Part shown: positions 34,576 to 43,036 of the stretch, piece by piece
Layout: each line of letters opens with the position of its first letter
How positions within the stretch are numbered: the stretch's first letter is position 1
Assembly: GCF_020889685.1 (NCBI RefSeq)
Contig: NZ_JACMYO010000001.1
Location: forward strand, 124,001 to 188,000
DNA from: Bradyrhizobium oropedii
GTDB lineage: Bacteria; Pseudomonadota; Alphaproteobacteria; Rhizobiales; Xanthobacteraceae
DNA: 64,000 bases
Direction: 5' to 3'
Program-made: the position numbers and the translations under genes
Notes under the pieces: model-generated
Database searches by the model: none
What the model saw: only the letters and a program-made list of their open reading frames with translations
Told to the model about the DNA's origin: nothing

Positions 34576-35342
34576 GCGCCGTAGCGGGCCAAGCCGGAGA
34601 AATCATTCTGCGCACCAGTGGCGTCGGCAAGACGTTCGGCAAGTTTGTCGCGCTCAACAATATCTCGGCCGAGTTTTCCAGAGGGGCGATCACCTCCATC
34701 ATCGGTCCGAACGGCGCGGGGAAGAGCACCTATTTCAATTTGCTGTGCGGCGCCTTTCCACCCACCAAGGGCAGTGTCGAATTCGAGGGCAAGGACGTCA
34801 CCGGTCTGCCGCAACATCGTTTTGCCCATATGGGGATCGCGAAATCCTTTCAGATCACCAGCGTGTTTCCGCAGCTCACGACGTGTGAGAACATCCGCGT
34901 CGGCCTGCAGGCGCTGGTGTCGCGATATGACATCTGGCGTCCGCGCGCACGCCTGACCGAGCTGGTGGAGCGGGCGGACGAATTGCTGGCCCTGGTCGGA
35001 CTGTGGGATTCTCGGGAACGTGCCGCCAAGACGTTAGCCCATGGCGAGCAGCGGGCGCTGGAGATCGGGATGGCGCTTGCCAGCCAGCCTCGTTTGCTGC
35101 TGCTTGACGAACCGACGGCCGGCATGAGCCCGGAAGAAACCCGGACCATGATGGATCTGATCGTGAAACTCGCAAAGGAACGCACGGTCATCCTCGTCGA
35201 GCACAAGATGAAGCTGGTGCTCGGGATCAGCGACCGGATCCTCGTGCTGCACCACGGAGAGTTGCTTGCCGAGGGGACGCCCCAGGAGGTTCGGCAGAAC
35301 GAGGCGGTGAAGCGTGTCTATCTCGGGCAGCGGGAGCATTGA
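34572..35342 (+). CDS. ABC ATPase, LivG type
   Basis: The 256-residue protein has Walker A GPNGAGKST, LivG-type FQITSVFPQLTTCENIRVGL, the signature region TLAHGEQRALEIGMALA (AHGEQR in place of LSGGQ, normal for LivG), Walker B LLLLDEPTAGMSPEE and the switch histidine in VILVEHKM. It powers the Liv-type importer with the LivF-type subunit. Confidence 0.94.
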   Translation: MSAVAGQAGEIILRTSGVGKTFGKFVALNNISAEFSRGAITSIIGPNGAGKSTYFNLLCGAFPPTKGSVEFEGKDVTGLPQHRFAHMGIAKSFQITSVFPQLTTCENIRVGLQALVSRYDIWRPRARLTELVERADELLALVGLWDSRERAAKTLAHGEQRALEIGMALASQPRLLLLDEPTAGMSPEETRTMMDLIVKLAKERTVILVEHKMKLVLGISDRILVLHHGELLAEGTPQEVRQNEAVKRVYLGQREH

Positions 35343-35346
35343 GGTG

Positions 35347-36051
35347 ATGCTGCAGGTCAGCCAGCTCAATGCCTGGTATGGCGCAAGCCACGCTTTGCAG
35401 GACATCAGCCTCGAGGTGACCAGGGGCGAAATCGTCTGCCTGATCGGCCGCAATGGCGCCGGCAAGACGACGACGTTGAAATCGATCATGGGGTTGATAG
35501 GGCGGGCGCGCGGCTCGGTTATCTTCAAGGGTGAGGAACTGTTGCGCCAGCCGGCGCATGTGCGTTTCGCGTTGGGGCTCGCCTATGTACCCGAAGAGCG
35601 GCGGATCGTGCAGGGACTGTCGGTGCGGGAAAACCTGCGGCTTGGGCTGGTCGCTTCGAAGCATAAGAAGCGGGAAGCCGAGCTGATCGACGAGATCGCC
35701 GTGATCTTCCCGCGACTGGCCGAGCGCATGGATCAAGAGGCGGTCACGATGTCCGGCGGAGAGCAGCAGATGCTGGCGATCGCGCGCGCGATGATCGCAA
35801 AGCCCGACCTGATCATGCTGGATGAACCGTCGGAGGGGATCATGCCGGTCCTGGTCGACGAGATGTTCGAGCTGTTCCGGAGCATGAAGGCGCAAGGAAC
35901 GACGGTTTTGCTGGTCGAGCAGAACGTCGAGCTCGCGCTCGGCATCGCCGATCGGGCCTATGTGCTGGATCAAGGGTCCGTCGTGCACCAGGCCTCTGCG
36001 CAGGCGCTGCTGGCCGATGACGAGATCAAGGAGCGATACTGCTCGGTGTGA
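35347..36051 (+). CDS. ABC ATPase, LivF type
   Basis: The ATG at 35347 begins MLQVSQLNAWYGASHALQDI; the protein has 234 residues. Walker A is GRNGAGKTT, the signature MSGGEQQMLAIARAM, Walker B LIMLDEPSEGIMP and the switch VLLVEQNVE. It completes the five-gene importer. Immediately past its stop the remains of an oppositely oriented dehydrogenase begin. Confidence 0.94.
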   Translation: MLQVSQLNAWYGASHALQDISLEVTRGEIVCLIGRNGAGKTTTLKSIMGLIGRARGSVIFKGEELLRQPAHVRFALGLAYVPEERRIVQGLSVRENLRLGLVASKHKKREAELIDEIAVIFPRLAERMDQEAVTMSGGEQQMLAIARAMIAKPDLIMLDEPSEGIMPVLVDEMFELFRSMKAQGTTVLLVEQNVELALGIADRAYVLDQGSVVHQASAQALLADDEIKERYCSV

Positions 36052-36767
36052 GCAGGCTCTCGGATCAGCCTGCGTGCCATCGTGTTGCGCGTGCCGGTCA
36101 GGATCACCGGGCTTGCGCCGAGCGCCTTGGCCACAGCAACTGCGAGAAGTCCGATCGGCCCTGGACCGATCACCACGACGCTCTCGCCGGCCACCAATCC
36201 CCCCAATTCCGTCAAGCCATACATCGATGTCCCGGCAGTCACCACGAGCGTCGCCTCCGCGTCGCTCATACTGTCCGGCACCCGCGCCAGCGTGTTGATG
36301 TGGTTGACCGCGTATTCGGCGAACCCGCCATCGGTCGTAAAGCCGTTGGCGCGATGACCCTTCTCGGGCTTTCCATAGTTGAGACAGGACGTGTACATGC
36401 CCTGGCGGCAGCGTTTGCATTGGCCGCAGCCGGCGTGCATCTCGACGCTGATCCTCTCGCCGATTTTGAACTCGTCGACATCAGGGCCGAGCGCGGCAAC
36501 CGTTCCCATATATTCGTGGCCCGGTGTGAAGTTCTTGTTGAAGGGCGGGCCACCCTGAATGCTTGCCGGCGACCCGGCATGGATAATTTCGAGATCGGTG
36601 GCGCAGATCGCAACTGCGTCGATGCGAACCAGCACCTCGGCACGCGACGGGATCGGCGTTGGCTTTTCTCGAAGGAAGAGCTGGTCGGGGTCGCCAAGGA
36701 CCCAGGCTTTCATCAGGTCGGGAACGGCAAGATCGGGCGATGTCTCGACCCCGGGCGGTTGGTACAT
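35970..36767 (-). pseudogene. Zinc-dependent alcohol dehydrogenase, C-terminally truncated
   Basis: Starting at 36767 behind AGGAGGC, the frame encodes the catalytic-zinc half of a medium-chain dehydrogenase: GHEYMGTVAALG, the structural-zinc cysteines in HAGCGQCKRCRQGMYTSC, and the Rossmann entry VVVIGPGPIGLLAVAVAKAL. Similarity ends after VILTGTR near position 36090, and the remaining ~35 residues are antisense to the 3' end of the LivF gene. About 80-100 residues of the NAD domain are missing, so the enzyme is probably dead. The break coincides with the end of the ABC operon, pointing to a deletion or insertion junction. Confidence 0.75.
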
Positions 36768-36952
36768 GGGCGCCTCCTCTTTTGGCTGGCAGCCTAGCCC
36801 GAAACGACCGGCAGCGACGAGCCTCCCATCGTTGGCTTCGCATTTGCTGCACGGCAGCAAGCGCGTCGCAAAACCTTCATACGTGGCCTATACTTGGTCG
36901 CCCGGTTGATGTTGAAATCCTCATTGCATCCACTCCCAGACCGGAGCCTCCC

Positions 36953-37960
36953 ATGAAGATCGTCCGCCTTGTCCTTGCGTTGCTGGCGCTGACACTGATC
37001 GCGCCCTGGCAATCCGCCAAGGCGGCCGACGTGATCTGCTACAACTGCCCGCCGGAATGGGCCGATTGGGCCTCGATGCTGAAGGCGATCAAGGCGGACC
37101 TCAACTACGACATCCCGCATGACAACAAGAATTCCGGCCAGGCGCTGGCCCAGATCCTGGCCGAGAAGAGCAATCCGGTCGGCGATATCGGCTATTTCGG
37201 CGTGACCTTCGGCATGAAAGCCAAGGCCCAGGACGCGCTCGAGCCCTACAAGCCGGCGCATTGGGATCAGGTCCCCGCCGGCCTCAAGGACCCGGATGGC
37301 TATTGGACCACGATCCACTCCGGCACGCTCGGTCTGTTCGTGAACAAGGACGCGCTCGGCGGCAAGCCGGTGCCGGCCTGCTGGAAGGACCTCCTGAAGC
37401 CCGACTACAAGGGCATGGTCGGCTATCTCGATCCGTCGTCGGCGGCGGTTGGCTATGTCGGCGCGGTTGCCGTCAATCTGGCGCTCGGCGGCTCGCCCGG
37501 CAATTTCGATCCGGCGATCAATTTCTTCAAGGAGCTGCGCAAGAACGATCCGATCGTACCCAAGCAGACGTCCTATGCCCGCGTCGTCTCCGGCGAGATG
37601 CCGATCCTGTTCGACTACGACTTCAATGCTTATCGCGCGAAATATTCGGAGAAGGGCAACTTCGAGTTTGTGATTCCCTGCGAGGGCTCGGTGGTGTTTC
37701 CCTATGTTGTTGGTCTCGTGAAGAACGCGCCCGACAAGGAGAAGGCCAAGAAGGTGATGGACTATCTCTTGTCCGACAAGGGGCAGGCGATCTGGACCAA
37801 TGCCTATCTGCGTCCGGCCCGCCCGATCGAACTGCCGGCTTCCGTGAAGGGCAAATTCCTCCCCGACAGCGACTATGCCCGCGCCAAGAGCGTCGACTGG
37901 GGCGAGATGGAAAACGTGCAAAAAGCCTTCGTCGACCGCTATCTCGCCGAGGTTCGCTGA
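36953..37960 (+). CDS. ABC substrate-binding protein (family 1 type)
   Basis: The 335-residue protein has a cleavable signal peptide (IVRLVLALLALTLIAPWQSA, cut after AKA) and a type II periplasmic fold of the iron/thiamine/polyamine group: VICYNCPPEWADW, GDIGYFGVTFGMKAK, SGTLGLFVNKDALGGKPVPA and LLSDKGQAIWTNAYLRP. It is the receptor of the next three genes, and a hairpin just after its stop is suited to keep receptor mRNA more abundant than the permease part. A phosphodiesterase at the operon end hints at an organophosphate ligand. Confidence 0.88.
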   Translation: MKIVRLVLALLALTLIAPWQSAKAADVICYNCPPEWADWASMLKAIKADLNYDIPHDNKNSGQALAQILAEKSNPVGDIGYFGVTFGMKAKAQDALEPYKPAHWDQVPAGLKDPDGYWTTIHSGTLGLFVNKDALGGKPVPACWKDLLKPDYKGMVGYLDPSSAAVGYVGAVAVNLALGGSPGNFDPAINFFKELRKNDPIVPKQTSYARVVSGEMPILFDYDFNAYRAKYSEKGNFEFVIPCEGSVVFPYVVGLVKNAPDKEKAKKVMDYLLSDKGQAIWTNAYLRPARPIELPASVKGKFLPDSDYARAKSVDWGEMENVQKAFVDRYLAEVR

Positions 37961-37968
37961 GGCAATAT

Positions 37969-37989
37969 GGTGCCCCTCGCCGGGGCACC
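37969..37989 (+). promoter_or_regulatory. Intercistronic hairpin after the receptor gene
   Basis: GGTGCCCC, loop TCGCC, GGGGCACC: a perfect 8-bp stem between receptor stop and permease start. Likely a processing or attenuation element. Confidence 0.5.
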
Positions 37990-37998
37990 ATTCTTCCG

Positions 37999-38814
37999 AT
38001 GTCGCAAAAATCCTTCGTCTGGTTCTGCCTGTTGCCGCTCGCCGTCGTGACCACGGCATTCTTCCTGTTGCCGATGGCTCGCCTCGTGGTCGCGGGTGCC
38101 GAAGGGCCGCACGGGCTCGCCGGGTATCTCGCCATCCTGACGGAAGGCCGCTATCGCGCGACGTTGATCAACACCGTGCTGCTGGCGGCCGCAACGACGG
38201 TCGTCACGCTGATCGTGGCGACGATTGCCGGCATGTTTCTGCAGCGGCACCGCTTTCCCGGGCGTGCCGTGCTGATCGCGATGCTGACCTTTCCGTTGGC
38301 TTTTCCCGGCGTAGTGGTCGGCTTCATGATCATTCTGCTGGCGGGCCGGCAAGGGCTGATCGGCGATCTCTCGAACCGGATCTTCGGCGAGAAATTCGTC
38401 TTCGCTTATTCGATCTACGGGCTCTTCCTCGGTTATCTCTACTTCTCGATCCCGCGCGTGATCCTCACCATCATGGCGGCCGTGCAAAAGCTCGATATCG
38501 GTCTGGAGGAAGCCGCGCGTTCGCTCGGTGCCAGCCCCTGGGCGGTGCAGCGTGACGTCGTGCTGCCGGCGCTGGCGCCGGCCTTCGTTGCGTCCGGCGC
38601 GATCGCGTTTGCGACCGCGATGGGGGCCTTCGGGACGGCTTTCACGCTGGCGACGAACATCGACGTGTTGCCGATGCTGATCTACACCGAGTTCACGCTG
38701 GCCGCCAACTTCGCGACCTCGGCCGCGCTGTCGGTGGGGCTCGGCCTGATCACCTGGCTCATCCTTGCGCTCGCCCGCACGTTCAGCGGCAGCGCGGTTG
38801 CGGCGGCCGGGTGA
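37999..38814 (+). CDS. ABC permease 1
   Basis: The 271-residue protein starts at 37999 and has six helices. The binding-protein-dependent EAA loop reads EEAARSLGASPWAVQRDVVL (about 173-192), where the ATPase docks. It pairs with the second permease encoded 4 bp downstream. Confidence 0.92.
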   Translation: MSQKSFVWFCLLPLAVVTTAFFLLPMARLVVAGAEGPHGLAGYLAILTEGRYRATLINTVLLAAATTVVTLIVATIAGMFLQRHRFPGRAVLIAMLTFPLAFPGVVVGFMIILLAGRQGLIGDLSNRIFGEKFVFAYSIYGLFLGYLYFSIPRVILTIMAAVQKLDIGLEEAARSLGASPWAVQRDVVLPALAPAFVASGAIAFATAMGAFGTAFTLATNIDVLPMLIYTEFTLAANFATSAALSVGLGLITWLILALARTFSGSAVAAAG

Positions 38815-38818
38815 ACGC

Positions 38819-39604
38819 ATGCGCGATCGCCTGATCTTCACCGGCCAGTTGATCTTCACGCTGCTCGTTGCGGCCTTCCTGGTGGTGCCCGCGGGGCTTT
38901 CCATCTCCGCCGGCGTGACTGTCAATTATTTCCGGGGCATCCAGTCCGGCGTGACGCTGCAATGGGTCGCGCAGGTCTGGGATCTCTATGCCGGCACAAT
39001 TCTGCTCTCCTTCGTGATCGCATTCGCGACGCTTGCGGTCACCTTGCTTGCGGGTGTTCCCGCGGCCTATGCCCTGCATACGCGGGGAGGACCGCTTGCC
39101 CGCATCGTCGAGGAAATCATCACGCTGCCGCTCGCAATCCCCGGGCTTGCGATCGCGCTTGCATTGCTGCTCGCATATGGGAGCTTTGGTGGCTTCCGCC
39201 GTTCCTGGCTCTTCATCCTGGTCGGACACGTGATCTTCACCATGCCGTTCATGGTGCGGTCCGTCATGGCGGTGTTTGCAACCGTCGACGTCAAGACGCT
39301 GGATGAGGGCGCCGCCTCGCTGGGCGCATCGCCTTGGCGGCGCTTCTGCGATGTCATCGTGCCGAACGCGCTGCCCGGAATTCTTGCCGGCGCACTGATG
39401 GTGGTCACGCTCTCGCTCGGTGAATTCAATCTGACCTGGATGCTGCATACGCCGTTGACGAAGACGCTGCCGATCGGGCTCGCCGACAGCTACGCCTCGA
39501 TGCGGCTCGAAGTGGCCTCGGCCTACACGCTGATCTTCTTCGTGATGATCATTCCACTCCTGGTCGCAATGCAACTGCTGGCTGACAGGGATCACAAGCG
39601 ATGA
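38819..39604 (+). CDS. ABC permease 2
   Basis: The 261-residue protein starts at the ATG at 38819 and has six helices. Its EAA loop is DEGAASLGASPWRRFCDVIV. Its stop overlaps the ATPase start by 4 bp. Confidence 0.92.
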   Translation: MRDRLIFTGQLIFTLLVAAFLVVPAGLSISAGVTVNYFRGIQSGVTLQWVAQVWDLYAGTILLSFVIAFATLAVTLLAGVPAAYALHTRGGPLARIVEEIITLPLAIPGLAIALALLLAYGSFGGFRRSWLFILVGHVIFTMPFMVRSVMAVFATVDVKTLDEGAASLGASPWRRFCDVIVPNALPGILAGALMVVTLSLGEFNLTWMLHTPLTKTLPIGLADSYASMRLEVASAYTLIFFVMIIPLLVAMQLLADRDHKR

Positions 39605-40659
39605 GTACGGCGGGACACGGCGCTGCGGTGCGGATCGAGAGTTGCGGCAAGACATTTGCCGACGGCACGCGTGCGCTCGATCCCGCGACCCTCGATATCG
39701 CGCGCGGCGAGACGCTGGTACTGCTCGGCCCGTCCGGCTGCGGCAAGACCACGATGCTGCGCATCATCGCGGGCCTCGAACTGCCGGATACCGGCGGCAA
39801 GGTCCTGTTCGACGGCAAGGATATGACCTTGGTCCCGATCGAGCGGCGCAATGTCGGGATGGTGTTCCAGTCCTACGCCCTGTTTCCCAACATGACGGTG
39901 GCGGACAATATCGCCTATGGCTTGAAGATCCGCGGCGTTGCCAGGGACGAGCGTGCCGCACGCGTCGCCGAACTCGTGACTCTCACGAACATCACGGGAT
40001 TGGAGAACCGCCGCATCGACCAGCTTTCGGGTGGCCAACGTCAGCGCGTTGCGCTGGCGCGCGCGGTCGCGATCCGGCCCGGCATCCTGCTGCTCGACGA
40101 GCCTTTGACCGCGCTTGACGCCGCCTTGCGCGACCGGTTGCGCGGTGAGCTCAACCGGCTGTTGCGAGCACTTGGTATCACGACGATCTATGTCACCCAT
40201 GATCAGGCCGAGGCGATGGAATTGGGTGACCGGATTGTGGTGATGCGGAAGGGAGCGATCGCCCAGATCGGCACGCCGCGCGAAGTCTACTTCGCGCCGA
40301 AGGATCGGTTCGTGGCGGAATTCATCGGAGCGGCGAACATCATTGAAGCGCCGATCGAGAATGGTGCAATGATCCTTCCCGGCGGACGACTGCCGATCGA
40401 CGGCGGTGCGACAATTGCGAACGCTACCGTGATGATCCGCCCTGAAACCATTCGCGTTGCGGACGCTGGGGCAGGGCAGCTCTCGGGAACTGTCGATTCC
40501 GTCAGCTTCATTGGCGACCGACAGAGAATTGTCGTGAGCGGCGCATCGGGCAAGCCGCTCAATGTCGACGCGTCCAACACCATTCAGGCCAAGGTCGGCG
40601 ATCGGGTCGGACTTTCGATTGCGGCCGACGCTGTTCGTCTTCTGCCTTCCGAACCATGA
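39601..40659 (+). CDS. ABC ATPase with TOBE domain
   Basis: The 352-residue protein has Walker A GPSGCGKTT, Q-loop VFQSYALFPNMTV, signature LSGGQRQRVALARA, Walker B ILLLDEPLTALD and switch VTHDQAEAM. The last ~110 residues form a TOBE-type regulatory domain. It belongs to the spermidine/putrescine/iron (PotA/FbpC-like) group. Confidence 0.93.
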   Translation: MSTAGHGAAVRIESCGKTFADGTRALDPATLDIARGETLVLLGPSGCGKTTMLRIIAGLELPDTGGKVLFDGKDMTLVPIERRNVGMVFQSYALFPNMTVADNIAYGLKIRGVARDERAARVAELVTLTNITGLENRRIDQLSGGQRQRVALARAVAIRPGILLLDEPLTALDAALRDRLRGELNRLLRALGITTIYVTHDQAEAMELGDRIVVMRKGAIAQIGTPREVYFAPKDRFVAEFIGAANIIEAPIENGAMILPGGRLPIDGGATIANATVMIRPETIRVADAGAGQLSGTVDSVSFIGDRQRIVVSGASGKPLNVDASNTIQAKVGDRVGLSIAADAVRLLPSEP

Positions 40660-40668
40660 GATTCATCG

Positions 40669-41508
40669 ATGCCGTCGAAACCGGTCCTCATCGCCCAGAT
40701 ATCCGACCTCCACATCAAGCCGCCGGGAGCGTTGGCCTATGGCCGGGTCGATACCGCCAAGGCGCTCGAACGCTGTGTGGCGGCGCTCAACGCATTCGAG
40801 CCGGCGCCCGACTTCGTTGTCATCTCGGGCGACCTCGTCGATACGCCGTCGGTTGAAGAATACGACTATCTGAAGCGATTGCTCGCGCCGCTGCGCTTGC
40901 CGTTTGCCGGCATTCCCGGCAATCACGATTCGCGTGAGTGGATGCGTGCCGCGTTTCCTGTCGCGTCCTATGCTCACGCGACGGGCCCGCTCGATCAGAA
41001 GATCGAGGTGAATGGCCTCGATCTGCTGCTGCTTGATTCAAGCGTTGCCGGGAAGCCGCACGGCATGCTCGAACCCGCCACGCTGCAATGGCTGGATGCG
41101 ACGCTGGCGGCGGCCGTCGATCGGCCGGCGCTGCTCTTCCTGCATCACCCGCCGTTCAAGGGCGGTATCTGGCATATGGACCGCCAAGACCTGTTCAATG
41201 CCGACGAACTGGCAGGAATCGTCAGGCGTCACCCGCGCGTGCGGTTGATCGGCTGCGGGCACGTCCACCGCGCCATGCTGACGGCCTTTGCCGGAATTCC
41301 CGTGACGCTGTGCCCCGCGCCGAACCATGCGGTCGATCTGGACCTCGGACAGCTCCGCGAACCGTCGTTCAAGGTGGAACCGCCCGCCTTTCACTTGCAC
41401 ACCTGGTTTCCCGGGCAGGATTTTGGGCAGTTGGTCACCCACCAGGTCCCGATCGGTCAGTTTGACGGACCGCACCCGTTCTTTGGGCCAGACGGCAAGC
41501 TGCTGTAA
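40669..41508 (+). CDS. Class III phosphodiesterase (CpdA/GpdQ-like metallophosphoesterase)
   Basis: The 279-residue protein has every motif of the calcineurin-like class III phosphodiesterases: IAQISDLH, VISGDLVDTP, GIPGNHDSREW, FLHHPPF and IGCGHVHRAM. Members cleave cyclic nucleotides (CpdA) or glycerophosphodiesters (GpdQ). It begins 9 bp after the ABC ATPase gene, so the importer most likely delivers its substrate, and a glycerophosphodiester fits better than cAMP. No signal peptide, so it acts in the cytoplasm. Confidence 0.88.
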   Translation: MPSKPVLIAQISDLHIKPPGALAYGRVDTAKALERCVAALNAFEPAPDFVVISGDLVDTPSVEEYDYLKRLLAPLRLPFAGIPGNHDSREWMRAAFPVASYAHATGPLDQKIEVNGLDLLLLDSSVAGKPHGMLEPATLQWLDATLAAAVDRPALLFLHHPPFKGGIWHMDRQDLFNADELAGIVRRHPRVRLIGCGHVHRAMLTAFAGIPVTLCPAPNHAVDLDLGQLREPSFKVEPPAFHLHTWFPGQDFGQLVTHQVPIGQFDGPHPFFGPDGKLL

Positions 41509-41801
41509 GTTGGCGGCGCAGACCCCGCAGGGACTGTTTTGCCGGGCGAGAGTGTCGAGACGGACTGGACATTCCGCGTCACGGACGGTCCGCTGTCCGC
41601 AATTGAGCGTTGCATAGGCACATATTTATTCCAAATTGTACCTTGGATGCCTTCTAGCCCAATGCCACCGGGGCGGACCTATTGTTGCTGTAGTGGCCCG
41701 GTGGGGTTATAGTCCTTTCCGCTTTCATTGATCGATGGCTTTGTCGGTGTCCGCTCCTGGTAGCGGGCCGATTGAACGCAACACAATCAGTCTGGATCAC
41801 A
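41509..41801. other. Upstream region of the Crp/Fnr gene
   Basis: No gene, repeat or clear promoter was recognised in this stretch of just under 300 bp. An in-frame TTG at 41772 is an alternative start for the regulator. Confidence 0.4.
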
Positions 41802-42539
41802 ATGACCGGTGCGCCGCACATAGAACGAACTGCCGGCGCGCCGTCGTTTTCGAACAACAAGCTGTCGGTGCTGCGCAAGCATCCTTACTTTGCCGATCTC
41901 GAGCCCGAAGCGTTCGATCAGCTCTGCCGTTACGCAAAGCACACCACGCTGAAGCGCGGCACGACGATCTTTTCCAAGGGCGATCCGGGCACCAGCCTGA
42001 TTGCGGTGATTTCGGGCACGGTAAAGATCAGCATCTCGTCGCCGGATGGTCGCAACGCCATCCTGAACCTGATCGAGGCAGGAGAGATCTTCGGCGAGAT
42101 CGCACTGCTCGACGGCTTGTCGCGCACCGCTGATGCCACCGCCAACACCAATTGCGAACTGTTCGTCATCGACCGGCGCGAGTTCATTCCCTTCGTGCGT
42201 AGCCAGCCGACGCTGGCGATGAAGTTCATCGAATTGCTTTGCGCAAGGTTGCGCTGGACCAGCGACCAGGTCGAGCAGGTCATCCTGCAGGACCTGCCCG
42301 GCCGTCTGGCGAGCGCGCTGCTGCGCCTGAGCGACAAGCACAAGCCACAGGGGCGAACCATCTCGATCACCCAGCAGGAGATCAGCGAGATGGTCGGTAT
42401 GACCCGCGAGAGCATCAACAAGCAGCTCCGCGCGTGGGCGACGCGCGGTTGGGTCAGGCTCGAGCACGGCGCGATCGTCGTGCTGAAGCCCGAGTCGCTT
42501 CAAGAGCTGGTCGACGCCGGGGCTGACGACGGCGAGTAG
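41802..42539 (+). CDS. Crp/Fnr-family transcriptional regulator
   Basis: From the ATG at 41802 the protein has 245 residues. The cyclic-nucleotide-binding barrel (about 20-140) includes GEIFGEIALLDGLSRTADAT, a phosphate-binding cassette close to that of Crp, and the C-terminal helix-turn-helix is TITQQEISEMVGMTRESINKQ without its first residue. There are no Fnr-type cysteine clusters, so oxygen sensing by Fe-S is unlikely and a nucleotide ligand is plausible. It stands alone. Confidence 0.9.
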   Translation: MTGAPHIERTAGAPSFSNNKLSVLRKHPYFADLEPEAFDQLCRYAKHTTLKRGTTIFSKGDPGTSLIAVISGTVKISISSPDGRNAILNLIEAGEIFGEIALLDGLSRTADATANTNCELFVIDRREFIPFVRSQPTLAMKFIELLCARLRWTSDQVEQVILQDLPGRLASALLRLSDKHKPQGRTISITQQEISEMVGMTRESINKQLRAWATRGWVRLEHGAIVVLKPESLQELVDAGADDGE

Positions 42540-42676
42540 CACTCCGGCTGCTCGCTCTATCCGGCATTTCACGAAACGGTGAACCCGACAAGGCCTGTGA
42601 AATCATTCACATCGGCCTTGCGTGCCCTGCGGTAAGTGACCCCTAGGTGGATCAGATCCGCACTGTGGAGGAATCC

Positions 42677-42964
42677 ATGCAGGGCTCTTTCGACAACCGA
42701 CAGCAAGATCCAGACAGCAGCCAGGATCCGGGGAGCAACTACGAGAGCTTCAGCATCAAGCTGATCGCCTTGCCGGTGCTTGTGATCGTTGCACTGATCG
42801 GGATGCTGGTCAGTCATCCGGCCGCGGTCAAATGGATATCGGACGCAGCGCAGGCGGAGTTCGCCGCAACTTACGCCGTCGACACCGATCCGCTGCCAAA
42901 AATTGCCCAGCCGGGGCCCACGCCTCAGCCGCGCAACGAGATACGGACGGTGAAGGCCTACTGA
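42677..42964 (+). CDS. Single-helix hypothetical membrane protein
   Basis: GGAGGA before the ATG at 42677 fixes the start (95 residues). A polar, Gln/Asp-rich N-terminus of about 25 residues precedes one helix (IKLIALPVLVIVALIGMLVS), then a periplasm-facing segment ending in a Pro-rich tail. No family is recognised. It resembles the 17.5 kb hypothetical in layout (helix plus Pro-rich tail). Confidence 0.6.
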   Translation: MQGSFDNRQQDPDSSQDPGSNYESFSIKLIALPVLVIVALIGMLVSHPAAVKWISDAAQAEFAATYAVDTDPLPKIAQPGPTPQPRNEIRTVKAY

Positions 42965-42977
42965 TCTTCGATACCGT

Positions 42978-42999
42978 CGTCGCGCGTCGGTGCGCGACG
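42978..42999 (+). terminator. Hairpin after the single-helix protein gene
   Basis: CGTCGCGC, loop GTCGGT, GCGCGACG: 8-bp stem, no T tract; 13 bp after the stop and suited to both converging genes. Confidence 0.4.
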
Positions 43000-43036
43000 C
43001 CGGCAATTCAGATTGTCCAAGGGCCTGCCGCAATCC

